Positions 38,032-47,613 of a stretch of DNA of 64,000 bases are shown here, in pieces. The position numbers and the translations under genes are program-made. The notes under the pieces were generated by a model that did no database searches, was not told where the DNA came from, and worked only from the letters and a program-made list of their open reading frames with translations. Source of the DNA: Zhongshania aliphaticivorans (GTDB taxonomy: Bacteria > Pseudomonadota > Gammaproteobacteria > Pseudomonadales > Spongiibacteraceae); assembly GCF_902705855.1 (NCBI RefSeq), contig NZ_CACSIJ010000004.1:1-64000 (forward strand). The letters run 5' to 3'. Every line of letters starts with the position of its first letter. Within the stretch, counting starts at the first letter, position 1.

Positions 38032-38739
38032 TTAAGCCAAGCTGTTCAACTCATCGGCTCTTAAATATCGGCTCTGGCCAGGTAGTAGCTGCGGATCTAA
38101 TTCCACCGGCCCAATGGCATCGCGATGCAAGGTCAGCACTTCATTTTGAAAACGGCCAAACATACGCTTGATCTGGTGATAACGCCCCTCAGTTAAACTG
38201 AGTTTGGCGACATAATCGCTAAGTATTTCTAATTCTACAGGGCGAGTGGTGATGCCCTCATACTCAAAGTACATTCCCGCAGCAAATGCCTCGATATAAT
38301 CGCTATTCAACGCCTGTGCGACGGTGACCGTATACACTTTAGCGATATTACGCTCTGGTAAACTCAAACGACGCGACCACAATCCGTCGTTGGTAAGTAG
38401 CAGTAAGCCCGTTGAATTAAAATCTAAGCGCCCAGCAATATGCAGCCCTTCGCGCTCAGCAGCAGGGAGTAAATCAAGCGCCGTGGTATGGCGCTCATCT
38501 TTCGTCGCGCTAACCACGCCAACTGGTTTATTCATCATCAAATAACGTGGGCGCGTGGCCTGCAAAACTTTATTGCCTACGCTGACATGCGAAAACTGGC
38601 CGATGGCTTGCGCAATATCAGTCGCCACCACACCATCTACTTTCACCCGCCTAGCTGCCAATAAAAGCCGAACATCGCCGCGCTTAACGCCAAGACTTGC
38701 ACTAATAAATCGATCAAGACGAGTAGAATACGACGGCAC
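38032..38739 (-). CDS. rsuA: RsuA-family 16S rRNA pseudouridine synthase
   Basis: 235 residues. An N-terminal S4 RNA-binding domain (about 1-60, STRLDRFISASLGVKRGDV) precedes the synthase domain with the catalytic Asp in GRLDFNSTGLLLLTNDG. E. coli RsuA modifies U516 of 16S rRNA. The start is GTG with GGAG five bases ahead. It lies alone on the minus strand between hrpB and a terminator. RluE/RluF-type substrates are less likely from length and S4 placement but not excluded. Confidence 0.88.
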   Translation of the reverse strand: MPSYSTRLDRFISASLGVKRGDVRLLLAARRVKVDGVVATDIAQAIGQFSHVSVGNKVLQATRPRYLMMNKPVGVVSATKDERHTTALDLLPAAEREGLHIAGRLDFNSTGLLLLTNDGLWSRRLSLPERNIAKVYTVTVAQALNSDYIEAFAAGMYFEYEGITTRPVELEILSDYVAKLSLTEGRYHQIKRMFGRFQNEVLTLHRDAIGPVELDPQLLPGQSRYLRADELNSLA

Positions 38740-38803
38740 TAAGACTCCTAATTTAATCGCAGCTTATAGGCTATTGTAAGGCGAGAACTTTCGTATACCC
38801 AAT

Positions 38804-38857
38804 AAAAAAACCGGCTGATTGGTGATCGCAAAAAAATGCGTCATGTCAGCCGGCTTT
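38804..38857 (-). terminator. Rho-independent terminator after the csbD-lipoprotein pair
   Basis: TCAGCCGG and CCGGCTGA form the outer stem, with an inner CGCA/TGCG stem; reading the minus strand it is followed by seven T. It lies about 55 bases after the lipoprotein stop. Confidence 0.8.
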
Positions 38858-38911
38858 TAAGACGTGAATGAGATCAAATCTACATTCACTCCAAATAAAC
38901 GCTAAAAAGGA

Positions 38912-39130
38912 TTAGCTGTGATCGTCCACTTCATCCTTAACTTCTTCAACGCCTTCTTTATAGGAGTCTTTCGCACTTTCCATGCTTTGGTCGATACTTT
39001 CTCCCGCCTTTTCTGCGGCGCCTTTTTCCTCGCAAGCACTCACTGCAAATACGGTGCTTGCCAATAAAAAGAAGGCAACTAGTAATTTGCTGCTTTGAGT
39101 AGACTTCATACTTTTAAGTAAATTTTTCAT
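38912..39130 (-). CDS. Small lipoprotein
   Basis: 72 residues. A signal sequence ends in a lipobox (VSAC, lipidated Cys33), followed by a short acidic/Lys helix-rich tail (EKAGESIDQSMESAKDSYKE) resembling LEA-like or YtxH-like stress proteins. It overlaps csbD by four bases, so both are expressed together. Probably envelope stress-related; function unknown. Confidence 0.6.
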   Translation of the reverse strand: MKNLLKSMKSTQSSKLLVAFFLLASTVFAVSACEEKGAAEKAGESIDQSMESAKDSYKEGVEEVKDEVDDHS

Positions 39131-39330
39131 TTTTCAAATTTCTCCATAAGTTGATTCAGCTTACTGGCAACGGCTTCTTTAGAATCACCGTATTTTTGCT
39201 GAATTTTAGCTGCGATCGCGTCGATATTACCTTCTGCCTGCAATACCTCGTCATCCGTTAGATCGCCCCATTGCTGCTTTACTTTCGCGGTAAATTCACG
39301 CCAACGGCCTTCGGCCTGCTCTTTATTCAT
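39127..39330 (-). CDS. CsbD-family stress protein
   Basis: 67 residues, MNKEQAEGRWREFTAKVKQQ followed by WGDLTDDEVLQAEGN, the complete CsbD/YjbJ signature. These small hydrophilic proteins are abundant under general stress; their biochemical role is unclear. The gene is first of a pair with the small lipoprotein and has its own upstream space of about 200 bases before the receptor terminator. Confidence 0.85.
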   Translation of the reverse strand: MNKEQAEGRWREFTAKVKQQWGDLTDDEVLQAEGNIDAIAAKIQQKYGDSKEAVASKLNQLMEKFEK

Positions 39331-39504
39331 GCTCTTTCGCTCCCTTAAACAGCTGAAAATAGAATTTAAAAACGCAAATATAATGCACCGCTTACTTCCG
39401 TATTCAGCTAATCTGACAAGGCATTGATGGCGAATGTTCCGCAGTTCATAAAATATGCGGCATATTCACATTGAGATTAGAGCTTAATATTTTTTCTTAA
39501 AGGC

Positions 39505-39540
39505 AAAAAGTCCACCTCAAATGAGTTTCAGTGGACTTTT
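39505..39540 (-). terminator. Terminator after the zinc-type TonB receptor
   Basis: AAAAGTCCAC pairs exactly with GTGGACTTTT around a 15-base loop with its own short stem (CTCA/TGAG), and reading the minus strand it is followed by five T. It lies 20 bases past the natural TAA stop of the receptor at 39561, not just past the internal TAG, so it marks the true end of the transcription unit. Confidence 0.75.
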
Positions 39541-39560
39541 TATAGCTATTTTTTTATTTA

Positions 39561-41621
39561 TTAAAATTGGACATGTAATGCAAGCTCGATATTTATCCCC
39601 GACTCGGGCGCATAATCGCGAATAAACGACGAACTGCTACGTATTTCTTCATCCCCTAAATTCCGTCCTTTTAACAATACCGTGTATTCATTCCCCGCAA
39701 GCTGAAAGCTACGTGACACGCTGGCATCAACACGATTGTATCCAGCAGTAGACGACTCATTTAAACCAGCTTTGTTTTGCGCCTGCGCATGAATATAGCT
39801 GATATCCGCCTACCAGTTCCGCCAATCCCACGCGATGCTAAGACCATCATGAGCCGGCGGCAGACGAGGCACGTCCTCGCCATTATCAAACTCGGCATTG
39901 ATTCGATCACCGAACAAACTCAGCTGATACGAATGCTCTGCGCCTTGCGGTGTATAGCGATAATTCAACTCATATTCGACGCCCTCAAACACCGCATCTT
40001 GCTGACGGTATTGCAGGACGTCGGTCTCATCTATTTGAGTCCCGCTATTATCTAGGTAGATGAAATCGGAAAACTGGTTGTGAAATAAGGTCAACTTAGC
40101 CGTCACCGCAGTAAAGTCCGCGCGAATAATAAAGTCTGCATTGCGCGATTTTTCGTTCGTTAAATTGGCATCACCCACCTCAATCGCACCTGTTGCACCG
40201 TGTACAACGTAATGGTCTTCATCATTGCCAATGTTTGAAAAGCGCTCCTCTGCGTTGGGTGCCCGCTGAGACTCGGACAGCGCCAGTGACACGCTCCAAA
40301 TCTCATTGACATCATATATACCCGCTAGGGAGGCGCTGTAACTAGTTTCCTGTTGATCATCAGCAATAGTATGTGACGTTTCCAGCCTATCTATATCGAC
40401 ACGTAGCCCTGCTTCTAATGACCATTTGTCCGCGTGGTAGTCTTCAAGCCAAAATAAGCCGATGGATCGCGTGGTATTTTCTGGAACAAAGGACTCTTCA
40501 CCTAATGCAGAGAAATCCGCATTGAGCCACTGTAAGCCCCAGACACCATGCCACGCCCCCCACGCTCTGTGCGTCAGTTCTACGCGCCCCGCCCACGCCT
40601 CTTTGCTAAACGTAGTACCCACTTCACCACTAGATTCCACCTCTTGATGCTGATAGTCGCTGTAGCTCATACGCCAACGCAGAATATCGATAAATCCATC
40701 AAAATGTAGATCGCCAGCCATATCCCAGCGTGTTTGATCTATAACAATGCTTACGCCTTCCTCCTCATGTTCTTCGTGTTCATGCTCACCATGGTCATGA
40801 TCTTCGTCATGTTCCTCCTCATGATGGTGCACCCCCGAGGGAATACCATATTGATTGCTCAACTCGGTATAACTCAGCCCCCAATAACCGTCTTCAAAGT
40901 GATAGCTACTGCCCACCGTCACACGGCGGGTTCTACCGCTTGCATTGCCAATACTGCCGTCTGTGTTGTCTTCGATATCGTCGATATTACGAGGATTGAT
41001 GGCAAGCCCAGGGATATCTGGGTCTGACCAGTCTCGGTACAAACCATCAACATGCAGCATCCAACGACCATCACCCGCATCGACACGAAATACGCCGCTA
41101 CGACCGTCATCAACACTGCTACTACGAAACTCCGCAACCCCATTTACACCGTCTATCGCTTTAGCAGGAATACGACCATCCACCACATTGATCACACCGC
41201 CAATTGCGCCACCGCCGTACAGCATGGTCGCCGGCCCCCGCAGTATCTCAATACTGTCTGCGAGTATGGGCTCAACTGACACCGCATGATCGGCGCTATT
41301 GGTGGACACATCCAAGGCCGACAAGCCATTTTGCAAAACCTGCACCCGTGGACCTTGTTGCCCGCGAATAACCGGCTGGCCTACAGCCGGGCCAAAACTC
41401 GCACTGCTGAGCCCAGGTGAATTATTTAGGGTTTCACCAATTGTCGCGGCGGCTTGCCTTTTAAGTTCTTCGCCGCCCAGTACGGTCACTGGCAACGCGG
41501 TTTGCGCTTCTTTCTTATGTATTGGCATGGTCACCAACACATGCTCAATACGATTATTTTCTGCGGCAAATACCGGCGTAGCAGCCAATGCCACCAACGG
41601 AGGTAAAAAATATTTTTTCAT
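39561..41621 (-). pseudogene. Zinc-type TonB-dependent receptor interrupted by one in-frame TAG
   Basis: The 5' part (603 codons) encodes a signal peptide (MKKYFLPPLVALAATPVFA), plug domain (VLGGEELKRQ to VINVVDGRIP), and barrel with a very His/acid-rich external loop (nine His within 21 residues, nucleotides about 40770-40832), as in ZnuD-type zinc receptors. At 39810-39812 a TAG follows WDWRNW. The same frame continues without another stop for 82 codons (ADISYIHAQA to GINIELALHVQF) to a TAA at 39561-39563 and ends in the Phe expected for outer-membrane insertion. A CAG-to-TAG change at a Gln is the simplest explanation. Either a recent pseudogene, a sequencing error or a suppressed stop. 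Confidence 0.8.
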
Positions 41622-41800
41622 GACTAAACATCCTGCGTATCAATTCATCGTCATTGGTGCACTAGTGCGGCCAAAGCTATATGTGATTCAGGAATTCACC
41701 ATCGCGTCCACGGATCTGAGGCTGCACACCAAGCCATTAAGCTTAGGCACAGGTAGCGAGCTAGCTTGTGAGACAAATCAGCGAATCTGAATTTCTGCGT

Positions 41801-42091
41801 TTAAACGAGGATATTTAAAGGTGGGGCACGTGTAGGAGGACGTAAATTTAACCGTGGCTGTGTCGTTGCAATCGACAATACTGCGCCAACAGCAATAACA
41901 AAGGGCGTAATTTCTGGGCTACTTGGGGTGAACGGCAAGGCTGCCGCGCCATAATGACACACCACACAAGCATCAATCGCCGTGTGTTCGGCAATGTGAA
42001 CATGATTACCCTGTAACCACACAGACCAGCTGAGGCAGAGTAATAATACTGCCAGCAGAGATAGGCGATGTTGGGGGCGTAATCTAGTCAT
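41801..42091 (-). CDS. DUF2946-like small His/Cys protein
   Basis: 96 residues. A signal-like N-terminus with basic residues and a hydrophobic stretch (LSLLAVLLLCLSWSVWL) is followed by HVHIAEHTAIDACVVCHYG, a cluster of His and CxxC residues suited to metal binding, then a Pro-rich tail. Small proteins of this type often stand next to ZnuD-type receptors in Zur-controlled groups, as here. No Zur box was recognised in the short intergenic spaces. Confidence 0.6.
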   Translation of the reverse strand: MTRLRPQHRLSLLAVLLLCLSWSVWLQGNHVHIAEHTAIDACVVCHYGAAALPFTPSSPEITPFVIAVGAVLSIATTQPRLNLRPPTRAPPLNILV

Positions 42092-42179
42092 GACGAGTTA
42101 GATTTGCTCACTAGTGAAGAGTGCGCCTTAGGATACCGCGCTTTTATGACAATACCCTAAGATCACCGACTTTCATCTA

Positions 42180-42899
42180 TCAAGCGTCAAAATCTATGCC
42201 TAAGCGGCGACCAACAATTTCGTAGGACTCAACCACATTCCCTAAGCCCTGACGGAAGCGGTCTTTATCGAGTTTTTCTCGGGTATCGGCATCCCACAGA
42301 CGGCAACCATCAGGTGAGAATTCATCACCCAAGTGGATTTCTCCATCGCTGAACACACCGAATTCCAACTTATAATCAACTAACAGCATGCCCGCATCGG
42401 CAAACATAGTTTTCAATACGTCGTTAACTTTAAAGGTCAGCTCTTTCATACGATCTAACTGCGCGTCATTGGCCCAACCGAAAGAACGAATGTGGTATTC
42501 GTTGATCATCGGGTCGTGCAGTGCGTCATTTTTAAGGAACATTTCAAAGGTAGGTGGATTTAATTCCTTGCCCTCTTCTACACCCAAACGCTTCACAATC
42601 GAGCCTGCGGCGATGTTACGAACCACACATTCGATAGGCAACATATCCAGTTTTTTAACTAAGGCGTCGTTGTCTGACAGCAGCTTTTCAAAATGGGTTG
42701 GAATACCTGCCGCTTGAAGTGCCTGCATAATGAAGGCATTGAACTTATTGTTCACCATGCCCTTGCGATCCAGCTGTTCTACCCGCAGACCATCAAAGGC
42801 CGAGGTATCGTTTCTGAAGTTGAGGATATAACGGTCAGAATCATCAGTTTTGTAGACTGATTTTGCCTTGCCGGAATACAACTCTTCGCGTTTTTCCAT
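42180..42899 (-). CDS. purC: Phosphoribosylaminoimidazole-succinocarboxamide synthase
   Basis: 239 residues. It joins CAIR and aspartate with ATP in purine synthesis. The N-terminus [16 protein letters not shown] and the segments [15 protein letters not shown] and [19 protein letters not shown] match PurC. The start is set at 42899 because GAGG lies ten bases ahead; the frame extends six codons further. It follows the MBL and bamC genes in the common bamC-purC neighbourhood of Gammaproteobacteria. Confidence 0.95.
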   Translation of the reverse strand: MEKREELYSGKAKSVYKTDDSDRYILNFRNDTSAFDGLRVEQLDRKGMVNNKFNAFIMQALQAAGIPTHFEKLLSDNDALVKKLDMLPIECVVRNIAAGSIVKRLGVEEGKELNPPTFEMFLKNDALHDPMINEYHIRSFGWANDAQLDRMKELTFKVNDVLKTMFADAGMLLVDYKLEFGVFSDGEIHLGDEFSPDGCRLWDADTREKLDKDRFRQGLGNVVESYEIVGRRLGIDFDA

Positions 42900-42924
42900 G
42901 GTTTGCCTCATTAGCACAAGATGA

Positions 42925-43683
42925 TCACGCTATTTCAAGCCAGTCGAAACCGGCGTCTTGATCGGCAGACAGCAGCGCGTCACTGTTTGCCAACATTGGT
43001 TCTATTGCCGCCCTCGCCAAGGCGGGGGTGTTGTTCTGTTCGCTCAAATGAGCCATAACCACATGCTGTAATTGACTAACCTCAGCTTCGGCCAGTAAAT
43101 TTGCCGCCTGCTGATTATTCAAATGCCCCCAATCGCCGCCAACCCGCTGTTTCAATGAATACGGATAAGGGCCATTGGCCAACATAGTCACGTCGTGATT
43201 GCATTCTAAAAGCAAGGCGTCGCAGCAGCGGTAGTGCTCCCGAACGAAGGGCGTAATACTACCTAAATCTGTGAGCAGCCCAAATGTTTTTTTTTGGTAT
43301 CTGAACACAAATTGACAGGGTTCACGTGCGTCGTGCGGCACCGCAACTGGCGTTACCGAAATCCCGCCAATATCGACCTCTAATCCGAGGGCTAAATTTT
43401 TCCAGTGGTGAGACAGCCGGATCTGCCCATATTCTCCAGTGCCGTAGCTGCAGTACACCGGCAGTTTGTACTTTCGAGCCAGCGGCAGCACACCTTTGAT
43501 ATGGTCGCTGTGTTCGTGGGTAACGAGTATTGCAGCCAAATCCGTCGGCGAGCGGCCTAGTCTCGCCATGCGCCGTTCGGTTTCTTTAATAGTAAATCCG
43601 CAATCGATCAGCACACAGCTTTGATCAGTTTCCAGCAGGGTAGCATTGCCTTTACTGCCACTACCCAGAGATGCAAAGCGCAC
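42925..43683 (-). CDS. MBL-fold metallo-hydrolase (YycJ/WalJ type)
   Basis: 252 residues. The metal-binding motif THEHSDH and later DLG and ECNHD residues are intact, and the N-terminus [18 protein letters not shown] is typical of YycJ/WalJ proteins. These are thought to act on nucleic acid or in DNA repair/cell wall timing, but the substrate is not settled. The gene overlaps bamC by one base and is followed by purC. Confidence 0.82.
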   Translation of the reverse strand: MRFASLGSGSKGNATLLETDQSCVLIDCGFTIKETERRMARLGRSPTDLAAILVTHEHSDHIKGVLPLARKYKLPVYCSYGTGEYGQIRLSHHWKNLALGLEVDIGGISVTPVAVPHDAREPCQFVFRYQKKTFGLLTDLGSITPFVREHYRCCDALLLECNHDVTMLANGPYPYSLKQRVGGDWGHLNNQQAANLLAEAEVSQLQHVVMAHLSEQNNTPALARAAIEPMLANSDALLSADQDAGFDWLEIA

Positions 43684-44720
43684 TAATACAAATACCCCAT
43701 AATGCGGTTCAGCAATTTTTCGCGCTCGGCGTCACGTAAACGACGACCTTTTTGATAATTCAAATAAATGCGTGCCTCTTCCGGCCCGAACTCACGCATT
43801 TCAACCACATAGCGGCTTAAATTATTGCGACGCGCACCAAAGGTACGTGCAAACCAACCGGCTTGCTCCTCTTCAGGATCAGCGTAGGTGAGCCAATATT
43901 TATTGACTTCGCGGCGGTCATCTTCAATCTCAAAGCCCGCTTTGACCAAGGCCAAGCCCAGTGCAGCCCATGCGCGATCGACGGGAAGCTGTAAACGCAA
44001 ATGGCGGCTATCTGGACCACTGTCGCCACCTTCAATAAATATCTTGCCCTTGCCATCGGCACGCTGAGCAAGAACAGACACCGAGCCCGCCGTTTCGCGA
44101 TCAGCCAAATACTGCGCCACTACACGCACCATTTGCGATTCGCGCTGAGAACTGTCAGATTTTTGTGGCCATTGATCATTGCCGTTGATCTGCACCAGCA
44201 CATGAATTTCGCTCGTACCCTGCTGCACACCTTCCTCTAGCCGAAAGCGGAAACGTTCACGACTGGCGCCATCACCGTCTGGATCACGCCACTGGGTTTC
44301 AATAATCGCCGTCTTACCGTCGGCTTTTGCAATATCTAAACCGGCACGGCTTAAGAATACGCGCATCCGCGGCCACACCTGATTTGGGTCGCCGTCTAAC
44401 AAAATCCAACTGCGATCTTCCAATGTTTGAATTTTAACCTCAGCAGTACCCACATTTTTCGTGATAGGTTCTGGGCGTTGTGCTTCAAACGTACCGGGAA
44501 GAGGCTTATGAGTTTGAATACCAGGCACGACATATTGATCATCTAGTGTTTCTGAATGTATCCCCGGCGGCAGCTCTAGCGGCGCGCTAAGTTTTGCGCG
44601 GCGGTAATCCTGCCCCCGATCGCGAAACATGCCATCTCCGCCGAAGCAGCCCGACAAGACGGTTAGCCCGAGGCTCATTACTGTTAATCGAAAACCGGTG
44701 CTGCGCATAAATGTGCTCAT
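43683..44720 (-). CDS. bamC: Outer-membrane assembly lipoprotein BamC
   Basis: 345 residues. The lipobox VLSGC puts the lipidated Cys at 25, followed by the characteristic unstructured N-terminus (about 26-90) and two helix-grip domains (about 95-210 and 220-345). BamC is an accessory of the BAM complex that inserts beta-barrels. The start ATG directly abuts the dapA stop, the usual order in Gammaproteobacteria. Confidence 0.88.
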   Translation of the reverse strand: MSTFMRSTGFRLTVMSLGLTVLSGCFGGDGMFRDRGQDYRRAKLSAPLELPPGIHSETLDDQYVVPGIQTHKPLPGTFEAQRPEPITKNVGTAEVKIQTLEDRSWILLDGDPNQVWPRMRVFLSRAGLDIAKADGKTAIIETQWRDPDGDGASRERFRFRLEEGVQQGTSEIHVLVQINGNDQWPQKSDSSQRESQMVRVVAQYLADRETAGSVSVLAQRADGKGKIFIEGGDSGPDSRHLRLQLPVDRAWAALGLALVKAGFEIEDDRREVNKYWLTYADPEEEQAGWFARTFGARRNNLSRYVVEMREFGPEEARIYLNYQKGRRLRDAEREKLLNRIMGYLY

Positions 44721-45599
44721 CTAGTCTAATAATCCCGCTTGCGTTAACGCTTCAGTAACGCTTGGTTGTGCCGCTTCACTTAATACAGTCAAGGGCAGGC
44801 GAATTCCGTCTTCCATCATACCCATGGCTAACAAAGCCCATTTCACAGGTATTGGATTAGCTTCTACAAATAGACGGTCGTGGAGTATACGTAGTGGCGC
44901 ATCAGCCGCCGCCGTCGCTTCTTTATCACCCGACATTGCCGCAATGCACACAGACTTAACCGCGGCGGGAGCAATATTAGCGGTGACCGAAATATTACCT
45001 TTACCACCTAATAGCATTAGCTCTGCTGCAGTTGCGTCGTCACCAGACAATACGTCAAGCTTGTCACCGACAGCATCAATTAATTCTTTACCGCGTGCCA
45101 AATCACCCGTCGCGTCTTTGATCGCGATAATATTGCGGTGCTCCGCAAGGCGAATGGTCGTTGAATTCAACATATCGCAGGCGGTACGCCCGGGTACATT
45201 GTATAAAATTTGAGGGATGTCGACTGCGTCGGCAATCGCCATATAGTGCCGATACAAGCCCTCTTGGGTGGGCTTATTATAGTAAGGCGTCACCAACAAG
45301 CAGGCATCTGCGCCCACTTCACGCGCCACTTTGGTCAGTTCAATGGCTTCGGCAGTGGAGTTTGCACCCGTGCCGGCAACCACTTTTATACGACCGGCAA
45401 CCTGATCAACACAGGCCTTAATGACCATTTTGTGCTCATCCATCGCAAGGGTCGCAGATTCGCCAGTGGTGCCCACTGCAACGATCCCGTCTGTTCCCTG
45501 CTCTATATGCCACTCGATCAGACGCGACAACGCTTGCCAGTCAATACTGCCATCGCTGTGCATCGGGGTTACTAGGGCGACCACACTACCCGAAATCAT
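44721..45599 (-). CDS. dapA: 4-hydroxy-tetrahydrodipicolinate synthase
   Basis: 292 residues. It condenses pyruvate with aspartate semialdehyde in lysine and peptidoglycan synthesis. The catalytic residues are all present: T44/T45 in GTTGES, Y133 in YNVPGR and the Schiff-base K161 in AIKDATG, at the same numbers as in E. coli. The start is set at 45599 (MISGSVVALV), ten bases after GGAG; the open frame runs 18 codons further. It is first of the dapA-bamC-MBL-purC unit. Confidence 0.95.
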   Translation of the reverse strand: MISGSVVALVTPMHSDGSIDWQALSRLIEWHIEQGTDGIVAVGTTGESATLAMDEHKMVIKACVDQVAGRIKVVAGTGANSTAEAIELTKVAREVGADACLLVTPYYNKPTQEGLYRHYMAIADAVDIPQILYNVPGRTACDMLNSTTIRLAEHRNIIAIKDATGDLARGKELIDAVGDKLDVLSGDDATAAELMLLGGKGNISVTANIAPAAVKSVCIAAMSGDKEATAAADAPLRILHDRLFVEANPIPVKWALLAMGMMEDGIRLPLTVLSEAAQPSVTEALTQAGLLD

Positions 45600-45778
45600 G
45601 CCGGTATCTCCAAAATTGGTGCAAGCCGCTAATGGTACTGGCCAGTGCCACACAGCTCAAGGGACAAATCAATGTAAACCAGTTAGGCTAGCCACTTTCG
45701 CGAAACGAATTCACTTAAGCGCAGTCAAAAGCCTTATATAAAGCCAAGTTTTGCCGAGTTGAGACAGGAGAAAACCCA

Positions 45779-46264
45779 ATGCGTTTCCTAGCCGTAGCAC
45801 TTCTGCTTATTTTAGCGCCGCTAAGTATAGCCGATACTTGGCGCACAGACCCCATGACCCCCACAGATGAAAAATACATGGAAGACAGTCGCAGCCAGCT
45901 AAACGACCTTAGCCGCATGGAATTGGGCCGCAGTTTTGGTGAAAGTCGCGATAATGACCTGCGTCTTATTCAAACCTTGCTAGATCGCAAACTCGTCACC
46001 GGCGACCAAACTCGCTTACTGCAGGCAATGGGTATTGTCGTCGGCGACCACCTGCGTAAAGAGAACGATCTAAAATGGGTGATTTATATCGACCGCTTAG
46101 GCCGTAGCCGCGCACTTGAAGTGCCATTCAAAGATGAGGCCATCTTCCCCGTCACTCAAATATCCAGCCGCGCGGCCGTCGGCGGCGACGTTGACGTACA
46201 GGCGATATACCAAAGATTAGAAGAAGAAATTAAACGCGCCAAAAAGAAAATCATCGTGCGCTAA
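45779..46264 (+). CDS. DUF3806-domain periplasmic protein
   Basis: 161 residues. A signal peptide (MRFLAVALLLILAPLSIA) precedes a domain with TWRTDPMTPTDEKYMEDSRS and GIVVGDHLRKENDLKWVIYI, matching DUF3806. The tail is highly basic (EEIKRAKKKIIVR). Function is unknown. Divergent from dapA; a GAGACAGGAG leader gives a good ribosome site. Confidence 0.72.
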   Translation: MRFLAVALLLILAPLSIADTWRTDPMTPTDEKYMEDSRSQLNDLSRMELGRSFGESRDNDLRLIQTLLDRKLVTGDQTRLLQAMGIVVGDHLRKENDLKWVIYIDRLGRSRALEVPFKDEAIFPVTQISSRAAVGGDVDVQAIYQRLEEEIKRAKKKIIVR

Positions 46265-46273
46265 TAGCCGCTC

Positions 46274-46299
46274 CGCCCTGACAAAAGGCTGTCAGGGCG
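46274..46299. terminator. Hairpin between convergent DUF3806 and transporter genes
   Basis: CGCCCTGACA (46274-46283) pairs exactly with TGTCAGGGCG (46290-46299). No T-run on either side. It lies exactly between the two convergent stops and may serve both. Confidence 0.55.
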
Positions 46300-46310
46300 A
46301 AACCCACAAA

Positions 46311-47195
46311 CTACACGCCTAAAAAATACAGTAATATCGGAATGCTAATAAAACTGATCAAGGTAGAGCTAACCACCATGCCCGCCACCACGTCGGGTTC
46401 ACGCTTGTATTGCATCGCCAATAGATAGTTAAACACCGCCGCTGGCGTTGCCGACTGCAATAACACCACCTTGCGCTCCAAGCCTTCAAGATTCAAAAAG
46501 TACACCGCCGCAAAACCACCAGCTAGCCCCACTAACAACCTCAACACGCCCAAGCCAACTGACTTTCCCGCCTCATGTAACTTGAGTGAACTCAAGGACA
46601 CGCCCAAGGTGATCAACATTAGCGGAATAGAAAGCCCACCGAGTAATCCCAAGGTGTTCTGCAAAGACAGCGGCAAACTCCAGTGATTAAAAATAAGTAG
46701 GCAGGCAATAGCACCGGCATAAATAATCGGAGAGCTGAGCACGCCCTTAACCACGGCCTTGCCACTCAGTACCGCAGCGCCAAAGGAAAAATGCGCTATT
46801 GTCGTCGTTAAGAATATACCCAAGCCAATTGCCAGGCCTTCCTGCCCGAACGCAAAAAGACACAGCGGCAAGCCCATATTACCGAAATTACCAAAGACCA
46901 AGGGCACCAGAAAATTACGCATATCAATGCGTAATACCAAGCACGCGATGGCCGCAAAAAGAGCTGAAAAAACCAGCATACACACACTGGCAAACAGCAC
47001 GTGCTGGAGCAGCTCGGTGGAAATAACCGTTGTTCCGAGGGTACCCACAATTAACGCTGGCGCGCCAACCCATAATACAATGCGACGCACAAACTCATGG
47101 TCAAAAGGCTGTCGAAACCTCACCCAAAATACGCCAATAGCGGCGCATAAAATAACAGGTAGAATTATGGGGATAAGCGGGGCAATCAGCGACAT
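46311..47195 (-). CDS. AEC-family transporter (auxin efflux carrier superfamily)
   Basis: About 294 residues, almost wholly hydrophobic with ten predicted membrane segments, starting MSLIAPLIPIILPV and containing FGNFGNMGLPLCLFAFGQEG, the AEC half-repeat motif. Relatives export or import organic acids (malate, malonate) or related anions. Its start is at 47195 (ATG with GGAG five bases ahead); a GTG two codons earlier is less likely. No catabolic neighbour points to the substrate. Confidence 0.82.
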   Translation of the reverse strand: MSLIAPLIPIILPVILCAAIGVFWVRFRQPFDHEFVRRIVLWVGAPALIVGTLGTTVISTELLQHVLFASVCMLVFSALFAAIACLVLRIDMRNFLVPLVFGNFGNMGLPLCLFAFGQEGLAIGLGIFLTTTIAHFSFGAAVLSGKAVVKGVLSSPIIYAGAIACLLIFNHWSLPLSLQNTLGLLGGLSIPLMLITLGVSLSSLKLHEAGKSVGLGVLRLLVGLAGGFAAVYFLNLEGLERKVVLLQSATPAAVFNYLLAMQYKREPDVVAGMVVSSTLISFISIPILLYFLGV

Positions 47196-47377
47196 GTACA
47201 CTCCAATTTCGCAATCACCAACACCGGCTGCGAAACGGCATTATCAAGCTAAGACCATGTATTTCCAAGCTCGCGCATTAAAACCGGAAATAAATCCATC
47301 ATCTAAAACAAAACCCCAATCGTATGCAAAAATATCGAGCCTATGATTCCAATGTCAAAACACAGTATGAAATTGCC

Positions 47378-47593
47378 ATGATTACCTTAAACCCGAAAAA
47401 GCTCCTTAATAGCAAATGGACTGCAGTTCAACCAAAGCATAAAGAAAAACATTTTCTGATAAGGGAGGTAGAATTCAACGAAGACGGCGTTGTGGTGCAC
47501 TGCTTAATGGAAGCCATTATGACAAAGCGTGAATTTGACATTGATTGGCGAGACTTAAAAAACCCCGTACATTGGCAAACTGGCTGGCACTAA
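47378..47593 (+). CDS. TIGR02450-family Trp-rich protein
   Basis: About 71 residues beginning MITLNPKKLLNSKWTAVQP with HFLIREVEF and a Trp-rich end (WRDLKNPVHWQTGWH), the complete TIGR02450 pattern. These small proteins are found in Gammaproteobacteria and Cyanobacteria; function unknown. Start at 47378 by family alignment; the frame extends to 47324 but neither start has a clear ribosome site. Convergent with the SDR gene that ends the F420 operon. Confidence 0.72.
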   Translation: MITLNPKKLLNSKWTAVQPKHKEKHFLIREVEFNEDGVVVHCLMEAIMTKREFDIDWRDLKNPVHWQTGWH

Positions 47594-47613
47594 GATCTAA
47601 GTACCAGCTGTCT

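Noticed and set aside
39777..40055. A plus-strand frame over the receptor's TAG region as a new gene
   Set aside because: The minus-strand reading continues as good receptor sequence across the TAG to a terminator, so the plus frame is a shadow.
40734..40832. His/Glu/Asp-rich repeat as a nucleotide microsatellite
   Set aside because: It is simply the coding sequence of the receptor's metal-binding loop with no exact tandem DNA repeat.
41299..41790. A 163-codon plus-strand frame opposite the zinc-type receptor start
   Set aside because: It is antisense to clear signal peptide and plug-domain coding sequence and has no recognisable motifs.
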